Below, piece by piece: positions 49,336 to 58,478 of a stretch of DNA of 64,000 nt (the first letter of the stretch is position 1; the number at the start of each line of letters is the position of its first letter). This DNA is from Streptomyces formicae (lineage in GTDB: Bacteria; Actinomycetota; Actinomycetes; Streptomycetales; Streptomycetaceae): contig NZ_CP022685.1 of NCBI RefSeq assembly GCF_002556545.1, positions 4,566,001 through 4,630,000 of the forward strand, given 5' to 3'. Made by a program: the position numbers and the translations under genes. A model generated the notes under the pieces. The model was not told where the DNA came from, made no database searches, and saw only the letters and a program-made list of their open reading frames with translations.

Positions 49336-51585
49336 TCAGGCGAAGAGCCCGGGAATCGTCTCCTCGTGGGCCGTACGCAGCTCGCTCAGCGGCAGCGTGA
49401 ACTCGCCCTGCACGTCGAGCGCCTCGCCGTCGACCACACCGACGCGCGTGACGGGCAGACCCCGCGCCCCGCACATGTCGGTGAAGCGCAGCTCCTCGCT
49501 GCGCGGCACGGAGACGACCGCGCGCCCCGCCGACTCGGAGAAGAGGAAGGTGAACGCGTCCAGACCGTCGGGCACGACGAGCCTGGCGCCCTTCCCGCCG
49601 CGCAGGCAGGACTCGGTGACGGCCTGCACGAGGCCGCCGTCCGACAGGTCGTGCGCGGCGTCGATCATGCCGTCGCGCGAGGCCGAGATGAGGATCTCGG
49701 CGAGCAGCTTCTCGCGCGCCAGGTCGACCTTGGGCGGCAGGCCGCCGAGGTGCCCGTGGACCACCTGCGACCAGGCCGAACCGCCGAACTCCTCGCGGGT
49801 GTCGCCGAGCAGGTAGAGGAGCTGGCCCTCTTCCTCGAAGGCGATCGGCGTACGGCGCGCGACGTCGTCGATCACACCGAGGACGGCGACGACCGGCGTC
49901 GGGTGGATCGCCGCCTCGCCCGTCTGGTTGTAGAGCGAGACGTTGCCGCCGGTGACCGGGGTGCCCAGCTCCAGGCAGCCGTCCGCGAGACCGCGGATGG
50001 CCTCGGCGAACTGCCACATGACGTCCGGGTCCTCGGGCGAACCGAAGTTCAGGCAGTCCGAGATCGCGAGGGGCTTGGCGCCGGACGCGGCCACGTTGCG
50101 GTACGACTCGGCGAGCGCGAGCTGCGCGCCCGTGTACGGGTCGAGCTTCGCGAACCGGCCGTTGCCGTCGGTGGCGATGGCGACGCCGAGGCCCGTCTCC
50201 TCGTTGATCCGGATCATCCCGGAGTCCTCGGGCTGGGCCAGCACGGTGTTGCCCTGCACGAAGCGGTCGTACTGGTCGGTGACCCAGGACTTGGCGGCCT
50301 GGTTCGGCGCGGCGACCAGCTTGAGGACCTGCTCGCGCAGCTCGGCCGCGTTCGCCGGGCGGGCCAGCTTGTTCGCGTCGTCGGCCTGAAGGGCGTCCTG
50401 CCAGGACGGACGGGCGTAGGGGCGCTCGTAGACCGGGCCGTCGTGCGCGACCGTGCGCGGGTCGACGTCGACGATCTGCTCGCCGTGCCAGAAGATCTCC
50501 AGGCGGTCGCCGTCGGTGACCTCGCCGACGACGGTGGCGATGACGTCCCACTTCTCGCAGATCGCGAGGAAGCGCTCGACCTTCTCGGGCTCGACCACGG
50601 CGCACATGCGTTCCTGCGACTCACTCATGAGGATCTCCTCAGGGGTGAGCGTGGAGTCGCGCAGCGGCACGTCGTCGAGCTCGACGCGCATGCCGCCCGA
50701 GCCGTTGGACGCGAGCTCGGAGGTCGCGCAGGAGAGTCCGGCGGCGCCCAGGTCCTGGATGCCGACGACGAGCTTCTCGGCGAAGGCCTCCAGGGTGCAC
50801 TCGATGAGGAGCTTCTCCTGGAAGGGGTCGCCGACCTGCACGGCGGGGCGCTTCGACGGCTTGCTGTCGTCGAAGGTCTCGGAGGCCAGGATCGAGGCGC
50901 CGCCGATGCCGTCGCCGCCCGTGCGGGCGCCGTAGAGGATGACCTTGTTGCCGGGGCCCGACGCCTTCGCGAGGTGGATGTCCTCGTGCCGCATCACGCC
51001 GATGGCACCGGCGTTGACCAGCGGGTTGCCCTGGTAGCAGGCGTCGAAGACGAGCTCGCCGCCGATGTTGGGCAGGCCCAGGCAGTTGCCGTAGCCGCCG
51101 ATGCCCGCGACGACGCCGGGGAGCACGCGCTTGGTGTCGGGGTGGTGCGCGTCGCCCATCCGCAGCGGGTCCACGACCGCGACCGGGCGGGCGCCCATCG
51201 CGATGATGTCGCGGACGATGCCGCCGACGCCGGTGGCCGCGCCCTGGTAGGGCTCCACGTAGGAGGGGTGGTTGTGCGACTCGACCTTGAAGGTGACCGC
51301 GTAGCCCTGGCCGACGTCGACCACACCGGCGTTCTCGCCGATGCCGACGAGCATCGCGTCGTTCTCGGGGACCTTCTCGCCGAACTGCTTCAGGTGGACC
51401 TTGCTGCTCTTGTACGAGCAGTGCTCGGACCACATGACGGAGTACATGGCGAGCTCGGCGCCGGTCGGGCGGCGGCCGAGGATCTCGCGGACGCGCGCGT
51501 ACTCGTCCTCCTTCAGGCCCAGTTCGGCCCAGGGGAGCTTGACGTCGGGCGTCTCGGCCGCGTGCTTGACGGTGTCCAGAGTCAT
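49336..51585 (-). CDS. purL: Phosphoribosylformylglycinamidine synthase, large subunit
   Basis: 749 aa from ATG 51585, which overlaps the purQ TGA by 4 nt (ATGA). Small-type PurL as found with PurS and PurQ. Motifs: [17 protein letters not shown] [15 protein letters not shown] near the N-terminus, [19 protein letters not shown] [13 protein letters not shown] and two AIR-synthase-like halves. ATP-dependent amidation of FGAR to FGAM with ammonia from PurQ. Last gene of the operon before the terminator. Confidence 0.97.
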   Translation of the reverse strand: MTLDTVKHAAETPDVKLPWAELGLKEDEYARVREILGRRPTGAELAMYSVMWSEHCSYKSSKVHLKQFGEKVPENDAMLVGIGENAGVVDVGQGYAVTFKVESHNHPSYVEPYQGAATGVGGIVRDIIAMGARPVAVVDPLRMGDAHHPDTKRVLPGVVAGIGGYGNCLGLPNIGGELVFDACYQGNPLVNAGAIGVMRHEDIHLAKASGPGNKVILYGARTGGDGIGGASILASETFDDSKPSKRPAVQVGDPFQEKLLIECTLEAFAEKLVVGIQDLGAAGLSCATSELASNGSGGMRVELDDVPLRDSTLTPEEILMSESQERMCAVVEPEKVERFLAICEKWDVIATVVGEVTDGDRLEIFWHGEQIVDVDPRTVAHDGPVYERPYARPSWQDALQADDANKLARPANAAELREQVLKLVAAPNQAAKSWVTDQYDRFVQGNTVLAQPEDSGMIRINEETGLGVAIATDGNGRFAKLDPYTGAQLALAESYRNVAASGAKPLAISDCLNFGSPEDPDVMWQFAEAIRGLADGCLELGTPVTGGNVSLYNQTGEAAIHPTPVVAVLGVIDDVARRTPIAFEEEGQLLYLLGDTREEFGGSAWSQVVHGHLGGLPPKVDLAREKLLAEILISASRDGMIDAAHDLSDGGLVQAVTESCLRGGKGARLVVPDGLDAFTFLFSESAGRAVVSVPRSEELRFTDMCGARGLPVTRVGVVDGEALDVQGEFTLPLSELRTAHEETIPGLFA

Positions 51586-52262
51586 GCGTTGACCAGCTTC
51601 TTCAGGATCGAGGTGAAGAATCCGAGGCCGTCGGTGCGGCCGGTCCCGACCAGCGGCTCCACGGCGTGCTCGGGGTGCGGCATGAGGCCGACGACGTTGC
51701 CCGCCTCGTTGGTGATGCCCGCGATGTCACGGAGCGAGCCGTTGGGGTTCATGTCCAGGTAGCGGAAGGCGACGCGGCCCTCGGCCTCCAGCATGTCCAG
51801 GGTCCGCTCGTCGGCGGTGTACTGCCCGTCGATGTTCTTGAGCGGGACGGAGATCTCCTGCCCCGCCGTGTAGTCGGCGGTCCAGGCGGTCTCCGCGTTC
51901 TCGACGCGCAGCTTCTGGTCGCGGCAGATGAAGTGCAGGTGGTTGTTGCGCAGCATCGCGCCGGGCAGCAGGTGCGTCTCGGTGAGCACCTGGAAGCCGT
52001 TGCAGATGCCGAGGACCGGCATTCCGGCCTTCGCCTGCTCGATGACGGACTCCATCACCGGGGAGAAACGCGAGATGGCGCCGGCCCGCAGATAGTCGCC
52101 GTAGGAGAAACCACCGGGCAGCACCACGGCGTCGACCTGCTTGAGGTCCTTGTCCTTGTGCCAGAGCGGCACGGCTTCGGCGCCCGCGACCCGCACGGCG
52201 CGCTGGGTGTCGCGGTCGTCGAGCGTTCCCGGGAAAGTGACGACTCCAATTCGGGCAGTCAC
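51582..52262 (-). CDS. purQ: Phosphoribosylformylglycinamidine synthase, glutaminase subunit
   Basis: 226 aa from GTG 52262, overlapping the purS TGA by 4 nt. Class I glutamine amidotransferase with nucleophile C87 in [10 protein letters not shown] and the His/Glu pair in PHPEH. Supplies ammonia to PurL; requires PurS for complex assembly. Confidence 0.97.
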   Translation of the reverse strand: MTARIGVVTFPGTLDDRDTQRAVRVAGAEAVPLWHKDKDLKQVDAVVLPGGFSYGDYLRAGAISRFSPVMESVIEQAKAGMPVLGICNGFQVLTETHLLPGAMLRNNHLHFICRDQKLRVENAETAWTADYTAGQEISVPLKNIDGQYTADERTLDMLEAEGRVAFRYLDMNPNGSLRDIAGITNEAGNVVGLMPHPEHAVEPLVGTGRTDGLGFFTSILKKLVNA

Positions 52263-52540
52263 TTCGCGGCCCCCGCCACCTTCTCGGATCCTTCGGCGTC
52301 TTCGACCTTTACGACGAAGTCCTCGATCACCGTGTTGGCGAGGAAGGTTTCCGCCAACTCGTGGATACGGGCGAGGGCGGCCTCGTCGACGGGCCCGTCC
52401 ACCTCGAGCTCGAAGCGCTTTCCCTGACGTACGTCGGAGATGCCCTGGAAACCGAGGCGCGGCAGTGCACGCTGCACCGCCTGGCCCTGGGGGTCGAGGA
52501 TCTCCGGCTTGAGCATGACGTCGACTACGACGCGTGCCAC
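52259..52540 (-). CDS. purS: Phosphoribosylformylglycinamidine synthase, PurS subunit
   Basis: 93 aa. The GTG at 52540 (GGGAG 5 nt upstream) is chosen over the GTG at 52546, which would be too close to that SD. It gives the canonical [19 protein letters not shown] start. Bridges PurL and PurQ. First gene of purS-purQ-purL, all joined by 4-bp overlaps. Confidence 0.96.
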   Translation of the reverse strand: MARVVVDVMLKPEILDPQGQAVQRALPRLGFQGISDVRQGKRFELEVDGPVDEAALARIHELAETFLANTVIEDFVVKVEDAEGSEKVAGAAK

Positions 52541-52894
52541 TGGCACTCCCGGTGTGTGGTGCTGGCGTGTGCTGCTTGCATGGTGCTGAGCAGGTTCCTT
52601 CAGACTACCGGCACAAAATTTCTACTCGCGTAGATTCGTAGAAACCTACGTGATGACGGTCACGTTCCGGTGCCCGGACAGGTTTCGAACAGGACACCTT
52701 CACCAAGAATCCAGGAAAAGATCACGGATCAACATTGCGGCCTGACACGCGGAGATATTCGGCCGGGCTTCACAATGCAATGCCGGGCACTGTACAAAGG
52801 AAATGGCAATAGTCGATACTTTGCCTCTAAACAGCCGGACAGTCGGCATCGCCGCACGTCAACGCGGTGGGGCCGCACGAAGGGACCGATATTC
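52541..52894. other. Divergent region purS / Lsr2-like gene, GC-poor
   Basis: 354 bp with clearly lower GC than neighbours. An inverted repeat TTTCTAC...GTAGAAA (52619-52625 and 52638-52644) lies upstream of a -10-like TAGTCT (52607-52602, minus) for purS. No gene. AT-rich DNA in front of an Lsr2-type gene could be an autoregulatory target. Confidence 0.5.
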
Positions 52895-53212
52895 GTGGCG
52901 CAGCGTGTCGTAGTCACTGTCTTTGACGACATCGACGGCGGGGAAGCGGCGGAAACGGTCGCCTTCGGTCTTGACGGCAAGTCGTACGAGATCGACCTCA
53001 ATCAAACCAATGCCAAGAAACTGCGCACGGCACTTGCCCCGTACCTGGAGGCGGCCCGCAAGCAGTCGAAGTCGGGGAAGGTGTTCCGGCACACGGCCGT
53101 GACCCCCGACCCCTCCGCGGTCCGCGCCTGGGCCCGCTCGCACCAGATGGACGTGCCGCCCCGCGGCCGCATCCCGAAGAAGGTCTACGAGGCCTTCGAG
53201 GCCGCCAACTGA
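52895..53212 (+). CDS. Lsr2-family nucleoid-associated protein
   Basis: 105 aa from GTG 52895 (GAAGGGA about 9 nt upstream). N-terminal oligomerisation domain (VVVTVFDDIDGG, residues 5-16; SYEIDLN) and C-terminal DNA-binding domain with the AT-minor-groove motif RGR (90-92) in PPRGRIPKKVYEAF. Silences AT-rich and horizontally acquired DNA. It is the paralogue beside the pur genes (LsrL position in S. coelicolor), not necessarily the main Lsr2. Single gene, upstream of the tRNA-Gly genes. Confidence 0.9.
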   Translation: MAQRVVVTVFDDIDGGEAAETVAFGLDGKSYEIDLNQTNAKKLRTALAPYLEAARKQSKSGKVFRHTAVTPDPSAVRAWARSHQMDVPPRGRIPKKVYEAFEAAN

Positions 53213-53254
53213 CCTCGCGCTCCACGCGGTCCCGGGCCCCTCGCGGCAACCGAC

Positions 53255-53285
53255 TTGCGTTGCACCCCTCCTGGTCAGCTAAAGT
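53255..53285 (+). promoter_or_regulatory. tRNA-Gly promoter candidate
   Basis: TTGCGT (53255-53260), 19-bp spacer, TAAAGT (53280-53285), about 50 bp before the tRNA. The long spacer makes it uncertain. Confidence 0.4.
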
Positions 53286-53335
53286 CTGGAGCACGCCGAG
53301 GGGCAAGGCCGAAAGGCCGGACCTCACGGAGTCTT

Positions 53336-53407
53336 GCGGGTGTAGTTCAGTAGTAGAACATCCCCCTTCCAGGGGGAAGGCGCAGTGTGCAATCCCTGTC
53401 ACCCGCT
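53336..53407 (+). tRNA. tRNA-Gly (UCC) with non-canonical elbow
   Basis: 72-nt cloverleaf: acceptor GCGGGTG/CACCCGC, D-stem GTTC/GAAC, anticodon arm TCCCC-CTTCCAG-GGGGA (anticodon TCC), T73, CCA not encoded. The D-loop is AGTAGTA, so G18 is replaced by A. The T-arm reads GCAGTG-TGCAATC-CCTGT: the T-loop has G at position 55 (GTGC instead of GTTC) and the stem has a bulged T. Both halves of the G18-U55 tertiary pair are lost. The two tRNA-Gly(GCC) genes nearby are canonical. It may be a non-proteogenic, cell-wall tRNA-Gly or a degenerate gene. Confidence 0.85.
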
Positions 53408-53486
53408 CTGCATCGCCTACGGACCAGTCCTCTGGTTGCGGTAGGCTGGTGCCCGCGCCGATCGATGAGAGTCGATCGGAGGCAAT

Positions 53487-53562
53487 GCGAACGTAGCTCA
53501 GTTGGTAGAGCGCAACCTTGCCAAGGTTGAGGTCGCGAGTTCGAACCTCGTCGTTCGCTCCA
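53487..53562 (+). tRNA. tRNA-Gly (GCC), first copy
   Basis: 76 nt including an encoded CCA. Anticodon GCC in CTTGCCAA, D-loop AGTTGGTA with intact GG, T-loop TTCGAAC. The acceptor (GCGAACG/CGTTCGC) and T-stem (GCGAG/CTCG) differ from the copy at 57351 by paired, compensatory changes. Confidence 0.95.
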
Positions 53563-53568
53563 CATGAG

Positions 53569-53595
53569 AGGCCCCGGTCGATTCGACCGGGGCCT
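53569..53595 (+). terminator. tRNA-Gly terminator
   Basis: 13-bp arms (53569-53581 with 53583-53595, short loop) followed by TCTTCG. Confidence 0.8.
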
Positions 53596-53628
53596 TCTTC
53601 GTGCCCGCGTTCGTGCCCGCGCCGCTTC

Positions 53629-53656
53629 TGACATTTGTCATGAGGGCCGATGACAG
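53629..53656 (+). promoter_or_regulatory. Operator-like palindromes upstream of the ABC/two-component operon
   Basis: TGACATTTGTCA (53629-53640) is a 5-bp inverted repeat. It overlaps a second one, TCAT...ATGA (53638-53653), and TGACA recurs to 53655. They lie 45-70 bp before the ATP-binding-protein start. A response-regulator site is plausible, since the operon encodes its own regulator. Confidence 0.5.
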
Positions 53657-53698
53657 CGCGCACTGCTCGGGCCCCGCCGGCCGGGGGACGCTGACGTC

Positions 53699-54670
53699 AT
53701 GACTGACCAAGTGATCGACGTGACCGATCTGCGGCGCGTGTACGGGGGCGGTTTCGAGGCGGTACGAGGGATTTCCTTCTCCGTGGGACGGGGTGAGCTC
53801 TTCGCGCTGCTCGGCACCAACGGCGCGGGCAAGACGTCCACCGTCGAGCTCCTCGAAGGGCTCGCGGCACCGGCCGCGGGGCGGGTGCGGGTGCTCGGGC
53901 ACGACCCGTACACCGAACGCACCGAGGTGCGGCCGCGCATCGGCGTCATGCTCCAGGAGGGCGGATTTCCCGCCGAGTTGACGGTGGCGGAGACCGCGCG
54001 GATGTGGGCGGGCTGCACCAGCGGCGCCCGGCCCGTCGACGAGGCCCTGGAGATCGTCGGGATCGCCAAGCGCTCCGGCGTCCGCGTGAAGCAGCTCTCC
54101 GGCGGCGAGAAGCGCCGCCTGGACCTCGCCATGGCGCTCCTGGGACGGCCCGATGTGCTCTTCCTCGACGAGCCCACCACCGGACTCGACGCCGAAGGAC
54201 GGCGCGAGACCTGGGACCTGGTCCGGCAACTGCGCGACAACGGCACCACCGTGCTGCTCACCACGCACTACCTCGAAGAGGCCGAGGGGCTCGCCGAGCG
54301 GCTGGCCATCCTGCACGAGGGCCGCATCGCCGCCGAGGGGCGCGTCGCCGACGTGGTCGCCTCGCAGCCCTCGCACATCTCCTTCGACCTGCCCGACGGG
54401 TACTTCGTCGGCGACCTGCCGCCGCTCGCCGAGCTCGGTGTCAGCGGGCACGAGACGGTCGGGCGCCGCGTCCGGCTGCGCACGGACGAACTGCAACGGG
54501 CCGCCACGGGGCTGCTGTTGTGGGCCCGCGACGCACGCGTCGAGCTGGGCTCCCTGGACGTACGGGCGGCCACGCTGGAGGAGGCGTTCCTGCGGATCGC
54601 CAAGGAAGCGCAGCGCGGAGAGACCGCGGGGCCCCAGGGGCACCGCACCGAGAAGGAGATGGCGGTATGA
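53699..54670 (+). CDS. ABC transporter ATP-binding protein
   Basis: 323 aa from ATG 53699. Walker A GTNGAGKTST, signature LSGGEKRRLDLA, Walker B VLFLDEPTTGLD, and H-loop TTHYLEE. Its length and C-terminal extension are typical of drug/antibiotic or lipid exporters of the ABC-2 type (DrrA-like). Followed directly by a permease (4-bp overlap) and a sensor kinase. Confidence 0.93.
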   Translation: MTDQVIDVTDLRRVYGGGFEAVRGISFSVGRGELFALLGTNGAGKTSTVELLEGLAAPAAGRVRVLGHDPYTERTEVRPRIGVMLQEGGFPAELTVAETARMWAGCTSGARPVDEALEIVGIAKRSGVRVKQLSGGEKRRLDLAMALLGRPDVLFLDEPTTGLDAEGRRETWDLVRQLRDNGTTVLLTTHYLEEAEGLAERLAILHEGRIAAEGRVADVVASQPSHISFDLPDGYFVGDLPPLAELGVSGHETVGRRVRLRTDELQRAATGLLLWARDARVELGSLDVRAATLEEAFLRIAKEAQRGETAGPQGHRTEKEMAV

Positions 54671-55449
54671 GCACGGTGGCCACGACCACGACCCCGATGC
54701 GGCGGATGGGGGCGCTCGCCCGCGCCGAGCTGACCCTGCTCGGGCGGAGCAAGGGGACGCTGTTCGCGGCACTGTTCGTGCCGTTCGTCATCCCGCTCAG
54801 CATGAAGCAGGCCGCCGAAGGCATGGACCTCGAGGGCACCGGGCTCTCCGTCGGCACCGTCGTGCTGCCGAGCGCCCTCGGCTTCTCGCTGCTCTTCGCC
54901 GTGTACTCGGCGCTGACCGCCGTCTACGCGGCCCGGCGCGAGGAGCTCGTGCTCAAGCGGCTGCGCACCGGCGAACTGCGCGACCACGAGATCCTGATGG
55001 GCGCCGCGCTGCCGTCCGTCGTCATCGGGATCGTGCAGTCCCTGGTCCTCGTCGTGGGCTGCGTGGCCCTCCTGGACGCGGGGGCGCCGAACGCGCCCCA
55101 CCTCGTCGTCCTCGGCATCGCCGCGGGTCTGGTGATGTTCGCGGCCCTCGCGGCCGTCACCGGAAGCTTCGCGCGGTCCGTGGAGTCCGCACAGGTCCTC
55201 GCCCTGCCGATGATCTTCGTGTCGATGCTCGGCTCCGGGCTCTTCGTCCCGTTCGAGGTCATGCCCGACAAGCTCGCCGCGGCCTGCGAGCTGCTCCCGC
55301 TCTCGTCCGTCATCGAGCTGGTCCGCGGCGGCTGGGCGGGGCACCTCTCCGGCGGGGACGTGCTCGCCGCCGTCGCCACCGCGGTGGTCTGGACCCTGCT
55401 CTCGGTGTTTGCTGTACGACGGTGGTTCCGCTGGGAACCGCGGCACTGA
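54667..55449 (+). CDS. ABC-2 type transporter permease
   Basis: 260 aa, six helices, ATG overlapping the ATPase TGA (ATGA). ABC-2 membrane protein resembling DrrB-like exporters. Conserved ELLPLSSVIELVRGGW near the C-terminus. Forms an exporter with the upstream ATPase. Downstream kinase starts 13 bp after the stop. Confidence 0.92.
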   Translation: MSTVATTTTPMRRMGALARAELTLLGRSKGTLFAALFVPFVIPLSMKQAAEGMDLEGTGLSVGTVVLPSALGFSLLFAVYSALTAVYAARREELVLKRLRTGELRDHEILMGAALPSVVIGIVQSLVLVVGCVALLDAGAPNAPHLVVLGIAAGLVMFAALAAVTGSFARSVESAQVLALPMIFVSMLGSGLFVPFEVMPDKLAAACELLPLSSVIELVRGGWAGHLSGGDVLAAVATAVVWTLLSVFAVRRWFRWEPRH

Positions 55450-55462
55450 GGGAGGGGTAGGG

Positions 55463-56722
55463 GTGCTGATCGGCCGGATGCGGGCCTGGCAGCGTGGCTG
55501 GCACGGCCGCACCAAGATCGAGAAGGTCGAGTTCCAGAGCATGGCCGTGTGGCACGCCATGCCGTGGATCTTCTTCCTCAGCTGGAACTCGGTGCCGCTC
55601 GCACTGAGCCTGCGGCACGAGACCGGCGCGCAGGTGCTCGGCTGGTCGCTGATCGCCGTGGCCGCCGCGCAGTGCGTGCACGCCAACCGCACGGTCCGGC
55701 GGTCGGTCGACCACTATCTGCACCGGGCTCCGCTGCCGCGCCGCGACCTCGCGGTGACGTGCGCGCTCCTGGCCGTGGCCCTCGGGCTCGCCCTCGCCCT
55801 CCAGGCGATCGACGGCGTCAAGGACGGCATGATGGGGCTCACGGTCCTGTATGTCGTGATTCCGCTCGGCCAGTCGCTCGCCTTCGCCGTCACCATCCGG
55901 GCCTTCCTCGCCCGCTTCGTGCTCCTCGCCGCCGGGATCGTGGGCGCCTTCGCCGCCGTGGGGGCGCGCGGCGGCCAGCTCGTCGCGTTCGGCGTCCTCG
56001 TGGGACTCGCCGGCCTTATGACGCTGCTCTCCTCGCGCTGCGGCGCCTGGACGCTCTCCGTCATGTGGGAGGTCGACCGGGCCCGCGAGGTCGAGGCGCG
56101 GCTCGCGGTCGCCGAGGAGCGGCTGCGGTTCGGCCGCGACATGCACGACGTGATGGGCCGCAACCTCGCGGTCATCGCGCTCAAGAGCGAGCTCGCGGTG
56201 CAGCTCGCCCGGCGCGGGCGGCCCGAGGCCGTCGACCAGATGGTCGAGGTGCAGCGGATCGCGCAGGAGTCGCAGCGAGAGGTACGGGAACTGGTGCGGG
56301 GCTACCGGGATGTGGAACTCGGAGTGGAACTCATCGGCGCGCAGGGCGTGTTGGAGGCGGCAGGGATCACCTGCCGGGTGACGGGCTCGGCTGCGGGACT
56401 GCCCGCTCCCGTGCAGTCGGCCCTCGGCTGGGTGGTCCGGGAGGCGGCGACGAACGTGCTGCGGCACGGCGACGCGGGGAACTGCGAGATCACGCTCGCG
56501 GTGACGCGGGAGCGTACGACGCTGGTCGTCGAGAACGACGGGGTGCCCGAGGTGTCCGTGCCCGGCACCGGGTCCGGGCTCGCCGGGCTCAGGGAGCGGC
56601 TCGCGGCGGTCGACGGGACCCTGGACTTCACGTGCGAAGGCGGGCGGTTCCGGCTCAGCGCCGAGGTGCCGCTGTCCCGCGCGGAGGCCGGCAGCCCCCG
56701 CGAGAAGGAGGTGCTGCGGTGA
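55463..56722 (+). CDS. Membrane sensor histidine kinase (HisKA_3)
   Basis: 419 aa from GTG 55463 (GGAGG about 7 nt upstream). Six membrane helices (about 30-190) with little extracellular sequence suggest an intramembrane-sensing, DesK-like kinase. HisKA_3 DHp box RDMHDVMGRN with phospho-His228; HATPase_c with AATNVLRHG, TGSGLAGLRERL (G2). Cognate regulator overlaps by 4 nt. With the coupled ABC exporter, this is a sensor-transporter module, perhaps for membrane-active agents. Confidence 0.9.
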   Translation: MLIGRMRAWQRGWHGRTKIEKVEFQSMAVWHAMPWIFFLSWNSVPLALSLRHETGAQVLGWSLIAVAAAQCVHANRTVRRSVDHYLHRAPLPRRDLAVTCALLAVALGLALALQAIDGVKDGMMGLTVLYVVIPLGQSLAFAVTIRAFLARFVLLAAGIVGAFAAVGARGGQLVAFGVLVGLAGLMTLLSSRCGAWTLSVMWEVDRAREVEARLAVAEERLRFGRDMHDVMGRNLAVIALKSELAVQLARRGRPEAVDQMVEVQRIAQESQREVRELVRGYRDVELGVELIGAQGVLEAAGITCRVTGSAAGLPAPVQSALGWVVREAATNVLRHGDAGNCEITLAVTRERTTLVVENDGVPEVSVPGTGSGLAGLRERLAAVDGTLDFTCEGGRFRLSAEVPLSRAEAGSPREKEVLR

Positions 56723-57327
56723 GCCTGCGCGTCCTGCTCGCCGACGACGAGCATCTGATCAGGGGCGCGCTCGCCGCCCTGCTCGCCCTGGAGGACGACC
56801 TCGTGGTCGTCGCCGAGGCGGCGACCGGGCCCGAGGCGCTCGCCATGGCGCGGGCGCACCGGCCCGACGTCGCGGTGCTCGATCTGGAGATGCCGGGCGC
56901 CGACGGTGTGAGGGTGGCCACATCGCTGCGCGACGAACTCCCCGAGTGCCGGACCATGATCGTGACGAGTCACGGCAGACCGGGACATCTCAAGAGGGCC
57001 CTCGCGGTGGGCGTGCGCGGCTTCGTGCCGAAGACCGTGAGCGCCCAGAAGCTCGCCGAGATCATCCGCTCCGTACACGCAGGAAACCGTTACGTGGACC
57101 CGGAGTTGGCGGCCGACGCGATCTCCGCGGGAGACTCGCCGCTGACCGCGAGGGAGGCCGAGGTGCTCGAACTCGCCGCCGACGGCGCGCCCGTCGCGGA
57201 GATCGCCGAACGCGCCGCGCTCTCCCAGGGGACCGTCCGCAACTACCTCTCGTCGGCGGCCACCAAGGTCGGTGCCGAGAACCGTCATGCGGCAGTGCGT
57301 CTCGCACGCGAGCGAGGTTGGGTATAG
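56719..57327 (+). CDS. NarL/FixJ-type response regulator
   Basis: 202 aa, GTG start overlapping the kinase TGA. Receiver domain with phospho-Asp55 (VAVLDLEMPG), T in MIVTSHG and K104 region (FVPKTVSA). LuxR-type HTH at the C-terminus (LTAREAEVLELAADGAPVAE then GTVRNYLSSA). Pairs with the adjacent kinase and probably regulates this operon. Its stop TAG is also part of the tRNA-Gly -10 element. Confidence 0.93.
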   Translation: MSLRVLLADDEHLIRGALAALLALEDDLVVVAEAATGPEALAMARAHRPDVAVLDLEMPGADGVRVATSLRDELPECRTMIVTSHGRPGHLKRALAVGVRGFVPKTVSAQKLAEIIRSVHAGNRYVDPELAADAISAGDSPLTAREAEVLELAADGAPVAEIAERAALSQGTVRNYLSSAATKVGAENRHAAVRLARERGWV

Positions 57328-57328
57328 T
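57323..57328 (+). promoter_or_regulatory. -10 element of tRNA-Gly embedded in the regulator stop
   Basis: TATAGT spans the last codons of the response regulator (TAG stop at 57325-57327), 23 bp before the tRNA. No clear -35. Confidence 0.4.
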
Positions 57329-57350
57329 AGGCGTCGCGCTTCGGCGCAGT

Positions 57351-57426
57351 GCGGACGTAGCTCAGTTGGTAGAGCGCAACCTTGCCAAGGTTGAGGTCGC
57401 CAGTTCGAACCTGGTCGTCCGCTCCA
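57351..57426 (+). tRNA. tRNA-Gly (GCC), second copy
   Basis: 76 nt with encoded CCA. Canonical D- and T-loops; anticodon arm identical to the copy at 53487. Terminator follows at once. Confidence 0.95.
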
Positions 57427-57431
57427 GATGA

Positions 57432-57460
57432 AAGGCCCCGGTCCAGTGGACCGGGGCCTT
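57432..57460. terminator. Terminator shared by tRNA-Gly and purC
   Basis: 13-bp stem with AGT loop (57432-57444, 57448-57460). It lies between tRNA-Gly (+) and the purC stop (-), so it can act on both. Confidence 0.85.
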
Positions 57461-57474
57461 CTTCGTGTGCCGCC

Positions 57475-58371
57475 CTACCAAGCGGTGCCGGTCAGGCGCT
57501 CGTACGCCTCGATGTACTTGGCGCGGGTGGCGTCCACCACGTCCTGCGGCAGCGCGGGCGGCGGCTGCTCGCTCCTGCGGTCCCAGCCCGACGCGGGCGA
57601 GGTCAGCCAGTTCCGCACGAACTGCTTGTCGTAGGAGGGCTGGGCGTGGCCCGGCTCCCACAGGTCGGCGGGCCAGAAGCGGGAGGAGTCCGGGGTCAGC
57701 ACCTCGTCGGCGAGGATCAGGTGCTCGCCCTCGAAGCCGAACTCGAACTTCGTGTCCGCGAGGATCAGGCCGCGCTCGCGCGCGATGTCCAGCGCCCTGC
57801 CGTAGACGGCGAGGGTCGTCTGGCGCAGCTGGGCGGCGGTCTCCGCGCCGACCTGGCGGGCGACCTCCTCGTACGCCACGTTCTCGTCGTGCTCGCCGAC
57901 GGCGGCCTTCGCGGCGGGCGTGAAGATCGGCGCGGGCAGCTCGGAGCCGTCGACCAGGCCCTCGGGGAGCGCGAGACCGCAGACCGTGCGGGACTCGTTG
58001 TACTCCAGGAGGCCGGATCCCGTGAGGTAGCCGCGGGCCACGCACTCGACGGGGACCATCTTGAGCGACTTGCAGACCAGGGTGCGGCCCGCCCAGTCGG
58101 CGGGGGCGCCCTCGGGCAGGTCCGTGGAGATCACGTGGTTCGGGACGAGGTCGGCGAGCTGGTCGAACCACCACAGGGAGAGCTGGGTCAGGACACGGCC
58201 CTTGTCGGGGATCTCCGAGGGCAGCACCCAGTCATAGGCGGACAAGCGGTCGCTGGCGACCATGACGAGCTCGCCCGCCTCGTTCTGGTACAGCTCGCGC
58301 ACCTTGCCGGTGTGGAGGTGGACCAGGCCCGGAACCTCAAGGGGTTCGGGCTTTTCTACGAATCCGGACAC
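57475..58371 (-). CDS. purC: Phosphoribosylaminoimidazole-succinocarboxamide synthase
   Basis: 298 aa from GTG 58371 (GGGGAGG 4 nt upstream). SAICAR synthetase motifs: HTGKVRELYQ (ATP), ASDRLSAYD, CVARGYLTGSG and ILADTKFEFG, followed by DEVLTPDSSR. Ligates aspartate to CAIR. Length at the upper end for a monofunctional bacterial enzyme, normal for actinobacteria. Confidence 0.96.
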   Translation of the reverse strand: MSGFVEKPEPLEVPGLVHLHTGKVRELYQNEAGELVMVASDRLSAYDWVLPSEIPDKGRVLTQLSLWWFDQLADLVPNHVISTDLPEGAPADWAGRTLVCKSLKMVPVECVARGYLTGSGLLEYNESRTVCGLALPEGLVDGSELPAPIFTPAAKAAVGEHDENVAYEEVARQVGAETAAQLRQTTLAVYGRALDIARERGLILADTKFEFGFEGEHLILADEVLTPDSSRFWPADLWEPGHAQPSYDKQFVRNWLTSPASGWDRRSEQPPPALPQDVVDATRAKYIEAYERLTGTAW

Positions 58372-58478
58372 GGTTCCTCCCCGTGGTTCTGGCCAAGTGC
58401 TGTCGATTCTCCCGTATCGGGAGTGTGGTCTTGGCCAGGGGTTGGGCGGAGCGGGCTGGGGCGGGGACGGCGGAAGGA

